NCBI GenBank assembly: GCA_049115695.1
Contig: JAGDZR010000017.1
Coordinates: 124,001 to 188,000 of the forward strand
DNA from: JAGDZR01 sp049115695
GTDB taxonomy: Bacteria > Bacteroidota > Bacteroidia > Cytophagales > Cyclobacteriaceae
Direction of reading: 5' to 3'
DNA: 64,000 nt
Position 1 is the stretch's first letter; each line of letters starts with the position of its first letter. A program made the translations under genes and the position numbers. The notes beneath the pieces were generated by a model, which had not been told where the DNA came from, made no database searches, and was given only the letters and a program-made list of their open reading frames with translations. Positions 1 through 7,310 of the stretch are shown here, one piece after another.

Positions 1-741
1 AGTAATGCCGAAGAAATCCGACAGTCAACAGCCTATGGGTTTGACAAAATAGCAGATGAGGATAATGTTGTTATCATCTATCCAAACGGATTCGAGAATC
101 ATTGGAATGATTGTAGAGGCTCTGCCGATTATCTAGCCAATACTCAGGATATAGATGATATTGCTTTTCTACGGGAGATCGAACAGTTTCTTTCAGATAA
201 ATACAGCACAAAATTTAAGAAGCGATTTGCCACTGGTCATTCCAATGGTGGTCATTTCGCCTTTAAGTTGGCACTGGAAGTTCCTGAATGGATTGACGGT
301 ATCGCCCCAATATCGGCCAATATGCCGGTTGACGAGAATTTAGATTGTAGACGGGCTGGCAAGTTTGTGCCAATCATTCTTATCAATGGCACAGCTGACA
401 AAATCAATCCGTATGAGGGAGGATTGGTAACAATAATGGGGAACAGCTCGAGAGGAGCTGTACTTTCAACAGATCAAACCATGAAGTACTGGTTCGGTTT
501 AGCGGAATGTTTGCCTGAACAAAGCGTGGAAAGCATTGACGTCCGTGCTGATGACGAATCGTCAATATTGATGACAAGGTTTGAATGTAGAGATAAAGTA
601 ATCGCTCAATTGGTGAAAGTGGTGAATGGTGGACATACGATACCTCATCCGGAAAATGAATTGATGCCCGCCCTGGGTGTGAACAATCATGACATTAACA
701 GTGCGGAAGAAATATGGAAATTCTTTAAAGAATTAGATTAG
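1..741 (+). CDS. Polyhydroxybutyrate depolymerase-type esterase (LpqC/COG3509-like), 5' truncated by window edge
   Basis: The reading frame is open from base 1, so the N-terminus lies outside the window; 246 codons are visible. Seen: a YPNG segment (nt 79-90), an HWNDCRG segment (nt 103-123), the nucleophile elbow GHSNGG with the serine codon at nt 241, a following SANMP stretch, and a C-terminal GGHTIPHP histidine motif (nt 625-648). This order is typical of the alpha/beta-hydrolase family that includes PHB depolymerase-like and feruloyl-esterase-like secreted enzymes (LpqC). It probably hydrolyses ester bonds on a polymer or a decorated polysaccharide outside the cytoplasm; the true substrate cannot be read from sequence. 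It ends just before a strong palindrome that separates it from convergent remnants. Confidence 0.8.
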   Translation, partial: SNAEEIRQSTAYGFDKIADEDNVVIIYPNGFENHWNDCRGSADYLANTQDIDDIAFLREIEQFLSDKYSTKFKKRFATGHSNGGHFAFKLALEVPEWIDGIAPISANMPVDENLDCRRAGKFVPIILINGTADKINPYEGGLVTIMGNSSRGAVLSTDQTMKYWFGLAECLPEQSVESIDVRADDESSILMTRFECRDKVIAQLVKVVNGGHTIPHPENELMPALGVNNHDINSAEEIWKFFKELD

Positions 742-742
742 G

Positions 743-784
743 TATATCTCGGAGTTTGAAGCATGCTTCAAACTCCGAGATATA
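743..784. terminator. 42-nt perfect palindrome, likely bidirectional terminator
   Basis: Every base from 743 to 784 pairs with its mirror position (centre between 763 and 764), giving a stem of up to about 19 bp around a CATG centre. It starts one base after the esterase stop codon and covers the stop codon of the minus-strand acetyltransferase remnant. There is no clear T-run on either side, so termination is inferred from position and stem strength. Confidence 0.6.
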
Positions 785-977
785 ATCTGGTTTTCTCTAC
801 CACTGTTGCTCCAATTTTTTGATAAAACCCAATACCCAACTGATTCCAAATGGGTGTCTGCCATTGCACTTCATTACAGCGTGAATGCCGTGCTTCTTCA
901 AGAATTTTCTCCAGCATCTTTTTTCCGATTCCACCTCTTCGGAAATCCTCTTTGATAAATAAACAATCCATATACAA
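768..977 (-). pseudogene. GNAT acetyltransferase remnant (C-terminal half only)
   Basis: About 69 residues are readable from a TTG at 977, and the frame is open back to a stop at 1020-1022. The residues match the second half of a GNAT domain: a beta-strand with YMDCLFI, the acetyl-CoA-binding loop RRGGIGKKM (R/Q-x-x-G-x-G/A type), then NQLGIGFYQKIGA, the usual C-terminal 'gFYek.GF' element. A complete GNAT has about 140-170 residues; the N-terminal strands and helices are missing and no credible start or N-terminal half is found upstream. It is best read as a broken gene. The alternative, a minimal functional acetyltransferase, is unlikely. Confidence 0.6.
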
Positions 978-994
978 ATAGGACGAGGCTGACC

Positions 995-1168
995 ATGCCG
1001 GAGTGGACGTTGAAATCCTTCAAATTAAGTGAAGACATACAATTCAGAAGGTTGGGGGACGTTGATCTCAAACGAAATCATTATTTGATCCATCGCAAAG
1101 AAGATGCGCGGAAAAAATATGTGGTCGACTTTGTTGAAAACTTTCGAGATCAAATGCTCACTCAATAG
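995..1168 (+). pseudogene. Possible C-terminal remnant of a LysR-type regulator
   Basis: An open frame of 57 codons (ATG at 995, open back to 959) overlaps the 5' side of the acetyltransferase remnant on the opposite strand. The segment DVDLKRNHYLIHRKED, ending in a helical VVDFVENFRD stretch, resembles the last strand and helix of LysR-type substrate-binding domains (hydrophobic strand, 'H/Y-R-K', then a helix ending the protein). The match rests on a short stretch and is tentative. It ends 8 nt before the start of the next lipoprotein gene. Confidence 0.3.
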
Positions 1169-1175
1169 TTGCTTC

Positions 1176-2252
1176 ATGAATTTAGCAAATACCCGCTTCA
1201 TCATTTTGTTTGTATCTGTCTGTTTGTCATGTAGGAAGGATGATCATGTGATGAATATGGACTGTCATGCCGTAACTCTTCCTCAGTCTGTTGATTATGA
1301 AGAGATGATGGAAGCAATCGACATCAAGCTTCTTGAGAAATCTGTTAAGCGACCAGACAGTGATGGAGCGCTTGAAAGGAATCAGGAGGGCTATTTTAGT
1401 GTAAGGTTTCAGCTTGGGATGGTGCGTTTGGTTGATTACGCACTTAGGACGAATAGTATCGAGGCACTTGAACTGTTTGAACAGAACCTTGATTATTCCT
1501 TTTCTCACCAAGATGAAACAGGAGGATTTTTCCTACATGTTCCCAATGAGCTCGGTGCGGCAGGTTATGTGCCAAGTCAGGGAGATTCAGTGAGTGCTGT
1601 TGCGTTCTTTGCCTATGCAGTGGCTTTGAGTTACAATGCTCTTTTCAGTAGTGAATGGTTTCTCGAGTCTGCAGATGCCAGCTCTCATCCACAGATGCTT
1701 GAGGCATATGATGAAAATTTGAAAAACATGTTGAATCATTTGCTTGAGCGTCAGGAGATTTTGAGATCAGCTGATGCCGAGGCACCCAATCGATTATTAT
1801 TTGATGCTGTGGCAATATATGGATTAGGTAATTATTTGGACGATTCGGAGGCTAAATTGACTGGTATAGTATTTCTCGAAATGGCGCTGGATCAATTAAG
1901 CCCTGATGGTTATTTCATCGAAGGTGGTGGTTGGGATAGTAGTTACAATGGAGTGGCACTTATGATTGGCTGGGAGTTATGGAGTATTTTGGAGGAAAGT
2001 GTGGAAAAAGAAGTCCTTGGGAGTAATTTGATATGCGCTGCTGAATGGCAGACATCTCGAATTTCACCAACAGGTGAAATGTCTACTGAGGGAAACACGC
2101 GTGTCTATCCTGGAGGTGAGTCATTCCTGGATAAAGAAAAGCAGGTGGATGTTGAAAAAACGATCCGCGCACTTTACTATATGTCAAGACTCACAGGTGA
2201 TGATTCTTATCGCCAGGTAGCAGACAAGGTGGTTGGTTTTTACGTCAACTGA
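1176..2252 (+). CDS. Lipoprotein with probable alpha-helical toroid fold, unknown function
   Basis: The start at 1176 is preferred over an upstream in-frame GTG/ATG region because it gives a clean lipoprotein signal: a short basic start, a hydrophobic stretch (FIILFVSV) and a lipobox ending CLSC near residue 18, followed by RKDD. The mature part (about 340 residues) is mostly helical with repeated aromatic/glycine turns such as GGFFLHVP, GGGWDSSYNGVA and a C-terminal TIRALYYMSRLTGD helix pair. This pattern resembles six-hairpin or alpha/alpha-toroid enzymes (polysaccharide lyases, unsaturated glucuronyl hydrolases, cyclases), but no catalytic motif was recognised and no family is claimed. It sits 91 bp upstream of the GntR operon in the same direction and may supply or sense that operon's substrate. 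Confidence 0.6.
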   Translation: MNLANTRFIILFVSVCLSCRKDDHVMNMDCHAVTLPQSVDYEEMMEAIDIKLLEKSVKRPDSDGALERNQEGYFSVRFQLGMVRLVDYALRTNSIEALELFEQNLDYSFSHQDETGGFFLHVPNELGAAGYVPSQGDSVSAVAFFAYAVALSYNALFSSEWFLESADASSHPQMLEAYDENLKNMLNHLLERQEILRSADAEAPNRLLFDAVAIYGLGNYLDDSEAKLTGIVFLEMALDQLSPDGYFIEGGGWDSSYNGVALMIGWELWSILEESVEKEVLGSNLICAAEWQTSRISPTGEMSTEGNTRVYPGGESFLDKEKQVDVEKTIRALYYMSRLTGDDSYRQVADKVVGFYVN

Positions 2253-2305
2253 CCCTTTTTTAGAGTTATTCTACCAACCATGCCTCGTGTTCACTCAATT
2301 TGATT

Positions 2306-2326
2306 AATTTTGAATACAAAATACAA
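2306..2326. promoter_or_regulatory. Candidate operator/promoter motif shared with the DUF5060 gene upstream region
   Basis: A 21-nt string with core TTTTGAATACAAAA lies just upstream of the GntR regulator gene and is present identically at 31334-31354, upstream of the minus-strand DUF5060 gene. The core is nearly palindromic (TTTTG-AATA-CAAAA), as operators often are. TAATTTTG at 2305-2312 also fits the Bacteroidota -7 consensus TAnnTTTG, but no good -33 TTTG was seen. Confidence 0.3.
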
Positions 2327-2343
2327 AAATCAAAAATCAAAAT

Positions 2344-2991
2344 ATGCCTACTGCAATCGAACACTCGGATTTAAGTGGACCGGTCTATGCACGTGTGAAA
2401 GCTATGATCGAGAAAGGTGAGCTCAAGCCAGGAGAAAAGTTGGTGCAGGAGAAGTTGGCAAATACTCTTGGTGTAAGTCGAACACCCCTACTCAAAGCGC
2501 TACAACAGCTGGAACACGAAATGCTTGTTGAGAGTATTCCAAGGAGGGGCATGTATGTGAAGAGTGTATCCCTACAGGAAATGATCAATGTATATGACTG
2601 TCGGGAAGCTGTTGAGACCATGGCAGTACGCTTGTTGATTGAGCGAGCAAGTGACAAAGAGAAAGAGAAGTTTGCTAACATATTTGAGTCTTTTGATCAC
2701 AACAAGATTGACCCTAAAAAATATGGACAGGCAGATGAGAAATTTCACGATATGCTCATAGACCTGTCGAAAAACCCGCTGCTTAAGAAAATGTCCTCAT
2801 TATCCAATATCCATAAACAAGTTTATCAGTACGGCCTGATTCGAACCCCGGAGCAAACACTGAAAGAACATTTGGCCATAGTAGATGCGGTCAAACAAGG
2901 TGATGGGTCACTTGCCGAAAGAGAGGTGCGAAACCATATCAACTTGTCCAGAAATGTGCTAATAGAGTTACAAAAACAAAAGAATACATAA
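2344..2991 (+). CDS. GntR-family transcriptional regulator, FCD (FadR-type) subfamily
   Basis: 215 residues, normal length for the subfamily. Residues about 12-75 form the winged helix-turn-helix, with the typical LKPGEKLVQEKLA and GVSRTPLLKALQQLE segments. Residues about 80-205 form the helical FCD ligand-binding domain with its metal/ligand residues D131, H135, H176 and H198 visible. The FCD subfamily generally binds small carboxylic acids, so this protein probably represses the operon that follows and is released by a pathway intermediate. Its TAA stop shares its last A with the ATG of the dehydrogenase gene (1-nt overlap), indicating translational coupling. An AT-rich 21-nt motif 18-38 nt upstream of the start is a candidate operator (see separate entry). 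Confidence 0.9.
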   Translation: MPTAIEHSDLSGPVYARVKAMIEKGELKPGEKLVQEKLANTLGVSRTPLLKALQQLEHEMLVESIPRRGMYVKSVSLQEMINVYDCREAVETMAVRLLIERASDKEKEKFANIFESFDHNKIDPKKYGQADEKFHDMLIDLSKNPLLKKMSSLSNIHKQVYQYGLIRTPEQTLKEHLAIVDAVKQGDGSLAEREVRNHINLSRNVLIELQKQKNT

Positions 2992-4037
2992 TGTCTAATT
3001 ACAGAATTGCGGTTGTGCCAGGAGATGGTATCGGACCGGAAATCGTCCCCGTAAGTTTGAAGGTGCTGGAAGCTGCAGCTGCCAAAAACAATTTTTCCCT
3101 GTCTACAGATTTTTTTGATTGGGGCGCAGGGTATTATTTAAAGCATGGTGAGTTTATGCCAGCTGATGGTCTTGACCAGCTTAAACCTTACGATGCTATT
3201 TACTTTGGTTCGGTGGGTCTTCCAGCAGTGGATGATACCCTTCCGGCCAAAGATTATACATTCAAAGTAAGAGCTGGATTTAATCAATATGTCAACTACA
3301 GGCCAGTTAGAACTTATGCTGGTGTAACCAGACCTATCCGTACAGAGGAGCACATTGACTTTGTAGTTATTCGTGAAAACGTAGAAGGTGAGTTTGTGCA
3401 AATAGGTGGTCAGTATCTGCCGGATGCCGAAAATGGAATGGGTGTTGATACCAGTATTTTCACTAGAAAAGGGATTGAGCAAGTGGCTCATTTTGCTTTT
3501 AAACTGGCGCAAAAGAGAAGAAAAAAGGTTACGCATGTAACCAAATCAAATACCCTGATTAATTCATTGACCTATTGGGATCGAGTCGTTGGAGAAGTAG
3601 CTGCACAGTATCCGGATGTCACACATGATCAGATGTATATCGACAATGCAAGTGCATCATTTGTGCTAAAACCTGAAGTCTTTGATGTGGTTTTGACCAC
3701 CAATCTATTTGGCGATATTCTAAGTGACTTGGGCGGAGCAATCATGGGCAGTTTGGGCCTTGGTGGAGCTGGAAACGTCAATCCTGAAAAGGATTTCCCA
3801 TCAATGTTCGAGCCAATCCATGGGTCTGCACCTGATATTGCTGGTCAAAACATAGCTAATCCACTAGGTCAGATTTGGTCCGGGGCTCTGATGTTTGAAC
3901 ATCTGGGAGAACAGGCTGCTGCAGATCAGATCATGACTGCTGTGGACAAGACCACTGCGTCCGGCACTTTGTCGGTAGACATGGGAGGGTCGGCTAAGTC
4001 TGATGAAATCGCCCAGGCGATCATAGATAATCTATAA
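2991..4037 (+). CDS. Tartrate/D-malate dehydrogenase-type beta-decarboxylating dehydrogenase (IMDH/IDH family)
   Basis: 348 residues, full length. Seen: the N-terminal GDGIGPEIV motif, FDWGAGYYLKHG and PADGLDQLKPYDAIYFG (the pattern of tartrate/malate dehydrogenases of the YeaU/TtuC group), the substrate loop with VRAGFNQYVNYRPVRTY, VVIRENVEGEF, the catalytic lysine region HVTKSNTL, and the metal-binding aspartates in NLFGDILSDLGG. Family members oxidise a 2-hydroxy acid with NAD+ and Mg2+/Mn2+ and usually decarboxylate the beta-keto product. Here the gene is coupled to an acid-sugar kinase, suggesting it acts on a four- or five-carbon sugar acid or its phosphate, the role played by PdxA2 in the D-threonate pathway. 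The substrate is inferred, not shown. Cytoplasmic. Confidence 0.85.
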   Translation: MSNYRIAVVPGDGIGPEIVPVSLKVLEAAAAKNNFSLSTDFFDWGAGYYLKHGEFMPADGLDQLKPYDAIYFGSVGLPAVDDTLPAKDYTFKVRAGFNQYVNYRPVRTYAGVTRPIRTEEHIDFVVIRENVEGEFVQIGGQYLPDAENGMGVDTSIFTRKGIEQVAHFAFKLAQKRRKKVTHVTKSNTLINSLTYWDRVVGEVAAQYPDVTHDQMYIDNASASFVLKPEVFDVVLTTNLFGDILSDLGGAIMGSLGLGGAGNVNPEKDFPSMFEPIHGSAPDIAGQNIANPLGQIWSGALMFEHLGEQAAADQIMTAVDKTTASGTLSVDMGGSAKSDEIAQAIIDNL

Positions 4038-4039
4038 TC

Positions 4040-4669
4040 ATGAAACTGATAGATCTTTCTCTCACCGTGTCAAAAGAGATGGCTGGTGTAAACATTAGCC
4101 CGGCCAGATTGCTTGAGCGAGATGGCTGGAATGCTACGACTCTGGAGCTGTATTCTCATTGTGGAACTCATGTAGATGCGCCGATTCATTTTGGTGTCTC
4201 CGATGAGACCATCGATCAGATGCCACTGGATAAATTCAATGCACAGGCCTGGATGGTGGATTGCACAAGTGTGGGTGATAGTGGGCTGATTGAGGTGGAG
4301 CACTTGGGTGAAGTCGCAAGCAAAGTTCAGCCAGGTGAGGGATTGATCTTTAAGACCGGCTGGTCTTCAAAATTTGGAACTCCTGACTACCGGGACAAGT
4401 TGCCTCGAATTAGTAAAGGACTGGCCAACTGGCTGGTCACAAATAAAGTTAGAATGATTGGGGTAGAGCCTCCATCGGTAGCTGATGTCAATAATATTGA
4501 TGAGGTCACACATATCCATGAAATTTTACTGGGGGGTGATGTAACCATTTTAGAAGGACTGACCAATCTGGATGCCATCGAAGATGAGAAAGTTTGGCTA
4601 ATGGCGCTACCCCTGAAAATTAAAGATGGAGATGGCTGTCCGGCGCGCGCTGTTGCGATCGTGAAATGA
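4040..4669 (+). CDS. Cyclase-family metal-dependent hydrolase (KynB-like fold)
   Basis: 209 residues. The family signature H-x-G-T-H-x-D-A-P-x-H is present as SHCGTHVDAPIH, with H44, D46 and H50 as expected metal ligands. The start is 2 nt after the dehydrogenase stop, and its TGA overlaps the kinase ATG by 4 nt. Characterised relatives are arylformamidase (KynB), isatin hydrolase and bacterial cyclases acting on amides, lactones or activated acids. No kynurenine-pathway neighbour is present, so a formamidase role is unlikely. In this operon a lactone- or ester-opening step on a sugar acid is the more reasonable guess. Cytoplasmic, no signal peptide. Confidence 0.8.
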   Translation: MKLIDLSLTVSKEMAGVNISPARLLERDGWNATTLELYSHCGTHVDAPIHFGVSDETIDQMPLDKFNAQAWMVDCTSVGDSGLIEVEHLGEVASKVQPGEGLIFKTGWSSKFGTPDYRDKLPRISKGLANWLVTNKVRMIGVEPPSVADVNNIDEVTHIHEILLGGDVTILEGLTNLDAIEDEKVWLMALPLKIKDGDGCPARAVAIVK

Positions 4670-6048
4670 TCCTGAAAAAACACATATTTGATCAATTGCC
4701 AGCTGAGTCTAGTCAGCCTGAGGATTTACTGAAAGAGCACAGACGTGATCGTGTGATTGTCGTACTTGATGATGATCCGACCGGAACTCAATCAGTGCAC
4801 GGTATTGATATTTTGACTACATGGATACCCGAAGTATTAGTTGATCAGTTCAGGAAAAATGATCCTGCATTTTATATCCTCACCAATTCGAGGAGTCTGG
4901 GGCCTCAAGCCGCATATGAGTTAGTGTTTTCTATTTGTAGAAATGTTCAGGAAGCAGCTGATCAAACAAGTAAGGATGTTCTGATTGTTGCACGTGGTGA
5001 TAGTACGTTACGCGGGCACTTTCAAGCAGAAACCAGCGCTATCAAAACCGCAATTGATCAACCAAATGCAATGATAGCTTTTGCGCCGGCTTTCATAGAT
5101 GGAGGACGATTTACGCTTGATAATCAACACTATGTGCAGGAAGGAGATCAACTTGTTCCGGCCAGTGAGACACCTTTTGCTCAGGACAAGTCTTTCGGTT
5201 ATTCAACCAGCAATCTATATGATTATGTGATTGAGAAAAGTACTGACATTGCGCACCACTCAGAAGTTTTTGATTTATCAATACATGACCTAAGGACAAA
5301 GTCAGTAGACGAGTTGGCTGATTTGATTTTAACGAACAAGCAAAAAAAAGCATTGATCATCAATGCAGTTTCTGAGCAAGATGTGGGGATTGCCGCTGCG
5401 GCAATGTTAAGGGCTATGAGCAGAGGAGCTGCCATTGTCTTTCGTTCTGCGGCATCTTTGGTTCCGGCTTTAGCGGGTATTAAGAAAAAGGAATTGTTGA
5501 CTTTTAGTGGTTATAAAGAGCCGGGCTTAATCGTTGTGGGATCTTATGTGCCCAAAACAACGCGTCAGTTGCAATACTTACTTGATCAAGCGGATGTAAA
5601 CGCTGTTGAAATTAATGTGGATCAGTTGCTGCAAGAGAGTGATTTTTTGATAGGTCAAATAGCTGAACAGGTAAATGCCTCACTTGAGAATGGGCAAGAC
5701 ACTGTACTATTTACAAGTCGTCAATTGGCAGCTGGTACTGATGAAGCTTCAAGCCTCGCGATTGTGAATAGGGTGTCTGATGGGGTAATCGATGTTGTGC
5801 GATCATTGAGGTGCAAGCCCTCGTTTATCATGGCAAAAGGAGGAATAACCTCAAGTGATGTAGCGACCAAAGGACTTGGAATTAAGCGAGCAAAAGTGCT
5901 CGGACAAATTTTACCTGGTGTGCCAGTTTGGTCAGCCGGTGTAGAGACCAGATTTCCAGGAATTCCCTATGTGGTATTTCCAGGAAATGTAGGCGATGAG
6001 GCATCAGTTGCTGATGCATTTTTTAAACTAAAATCTAAACACAAATGA
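4666..6048 (+). CDS. DUF1537 four-carbon acid sugar kinase family protein (DtnK/LtnK/OtnK/OiaK type)
   Basis: 460 residues, within the usual 400-480. The N-terminal signature VVLDDDPTGTQSVHG (D35-Q42 core DDDPTGTQ) and a VARGDSTLRGHF motif mark the sugar-acid-binding domain. The C-terminal nucleotide-binding domain carries FIMAKGGITSSDVA and PGVPVWSAG, both typical. Characterised members phosphorylate D-threonate, L-threonate, D-erythronate, 3-oxo-tetronates or 3-oxo-isoapionate; specificity cannot be assigned from sequence. Neither PdxA2, a class II aldolase (OtnC) nor a RuBisCO-like partner is adjacent, so the downstream step probably falls to the IMDH-type dehydrogenase of this operon. Overlaps both neighbours by 4 nt. 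Confidence 0.88.
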   Translation: MILKKHIFDQLPAESSQPEDLLKEHRRDRVIVVLDDDPTGTQSVHGIDILTTWIPEVLVDQFRKNDPAFYILTNSRSLGPQAAYELVFSICRNVQEAADQTSKDVLIVARGDSTLRGHFQAETSAIKTAIDQPNAMIAFAPAFIDGGRFTLDNQHYVQEGDQLVPASETPFAQDKSFGYSTSNLYDYVIEKSTDIAHHSEVFDLSIHDLRTKSVDELADLILTNKQKKALIINAVSEQDVGIAAAAMLRAMSRGAAIVFRSAASLVPALAGIKKKELLTFSGYKEPGLIVVGSYVPKTTRQLQYLLDQADVNAVEINVDQLLQESDFLIGQIAEQVNASLENGQDTVLFTSRQLAAGTDEASSLAIVNRVSDGVIDVVRSLRCKPSFIMAKGGITSSDVATKGLGIKRAKVLGQILPGVPVWSAGVETRFPGIPYVVFPGNVGDEASVADAFFKLKSKHK

Positions 6049-7310
6049 AAACAATGATCCCAACCCGTTACCTGTTGGTGTTTGCCACTTTTATGCTCAC
6101 ATTGATTTTATATATCGATCGGGTGTGCATTTCGGCAGCCAAGGGTGCAATCAGTGACGATCTGGGCTTTTCAGATACTCAAATGGGCTGGGTCATGTCC
6201 GCTTTTGCGCTGGGGTATGCCCTCATGCAGATTCCATCAGGATTAATGTCCGATCGCTATGGTCCTCGAAAGATACTCACGGTAATCGTTGGTGTTTGGT
6301 CTTTATTTACGGCCCTTACCGGAGCGGTTAAAGGACTGTTTTCCATGCTAACTGTTCGATTCCTGTTTGGTGCAGGAGAAGCAGGAGCATTCCCAGGAAT
6401 CAGCAGGTCAGTTTACTCCTGGTTTCCTGTCAGGGAAAGAGGAATCGTTACTGGTATCAATTTTTCAGGTTCCAGGCTAGGTGCTGCATTTGCGTTTCCA
6501 CTTGTTGCCTGGATGGTAGCCTATTTTGGATGGCGCACAAGCTTTTACATCATGGGTGGAGCGGGGGTTGTTTGGGCTGCTTTCTGGTATTTCTGGTTTC
6601 GGGATGATCCTAAAGATCACAAAGGCATTTCGGAGGACGAGAAGACTTATATTCTTTCAAATAGACAGCAAAGCGAAAAGGATGATGAAAGTGAAGGCTT
6701 CTCTGCTTCTGCATTATTTGGTTCCCGGAATGTTTGGCTGGCCATGTTTCAGTATTTCAGCACCAACTTTATCACCTTCTTTTGTCTGACCTGGATGTTC
6801 CCGTACCTTCAGGATCGATTTGATTTGTCAGCCATGGAGACAGGTGGATATGCAATGATCCCACTCATTCTGGGAGCGTTTGGTAATTGGGTGTCAGGAT
6901 CGATGGTGGACTATATTTATCGAAAGGGTGATTGGAAGAGATCTCGCTCCATACCCGCCATCTCCGGATTTATTTTGGTGATTATTGGTATTGCGGGCAT
7001 TTTGACTGTCAATGATGTATTACCTGCGGTTATCTTTTTGTCAGTTGCAGTTTTTGGGGCTGATATGGTGTTGAGCCCTTCTTGGTCACTTTGTGTCGAT
7101 ATCGGGAAAAATTATTCAGGTACTGTGTCCGGAACCATGAATATGGCTGGAAATATTGGATCATTTATTACAGGGTTGGCATTTCCATACCTTGCGCTTT
7201 GGACAGGGAGTAATAGTTCTTTTTTTATCATCGCAGGTATCATGGCGGTCATTTCCATAGGTTGTTGGTTGGCAATCGATCCATCTAAACCAATCGTGAC
7301 GCATGAATAA
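6045..7310 (+). CDS. MFS permease, anion:cation symporter (ACS) type
   Basis: 421 residues with about 12 hydrophobic segments. The loop between segments 2 and 3 holds the major facilitator motif SDRYGPRKIL, followed in the next helices by GAGEAGAFPGISRSVYSWFP, characteristic of the ACS family (galactonate, glucarate, tartrate, phthalate uptake). It overlaps the kinase gene by 4 nt and the oxidoreductase gene by 8 nt. It most likely brings the sugar acid used by this operon through the inner membrane by proton symport. The exact substrate is not readable. Confidence 0.88.
   Translation: MKTMIPTRYLLVFATFMLTLILYIDRVCISAAKGAISDDLGFSDTQMGWVMSAFALGYALMQIPSGLMSDRYGPRKILTVIVGVWSLFTALTGAVKGLFSMLTVRFLFGAGEAGAFPGISRSVYSWFPVRERGIVTGINFSGSRLGAAFAFPLVAWMVAYFGWRTSFYIMGGAGVVWAAFWYFWFRDDPKDHKGISEDEKTYILSNRQQSEKDDESEGFSASALFGSRNVWLAMFQYFSTNFITFFCLTWMFPYLQDRFDLSAMETGGYAMIPLILGAFGNWVSGSMVDYIYRKGDWKRSRSIPAISGFILVIIGIAGILTVNDVLPAVIFLSVAVFGADMVLSPSWSLCVDIGKNYSGTVSGTMNMAGNIGSFITGLAFPYLALWTGSNSSFFIIAGIMAVISIGCWLAIDPSKPIVTHE

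Noticed and set aside
4040..4669. Kynurenine formamidase (kynB)
   Set aside because: The fold matches, but no tryptophan or kynurenine gene is near and the operon is of sugar-acid type, so a specific symbol is not justified.
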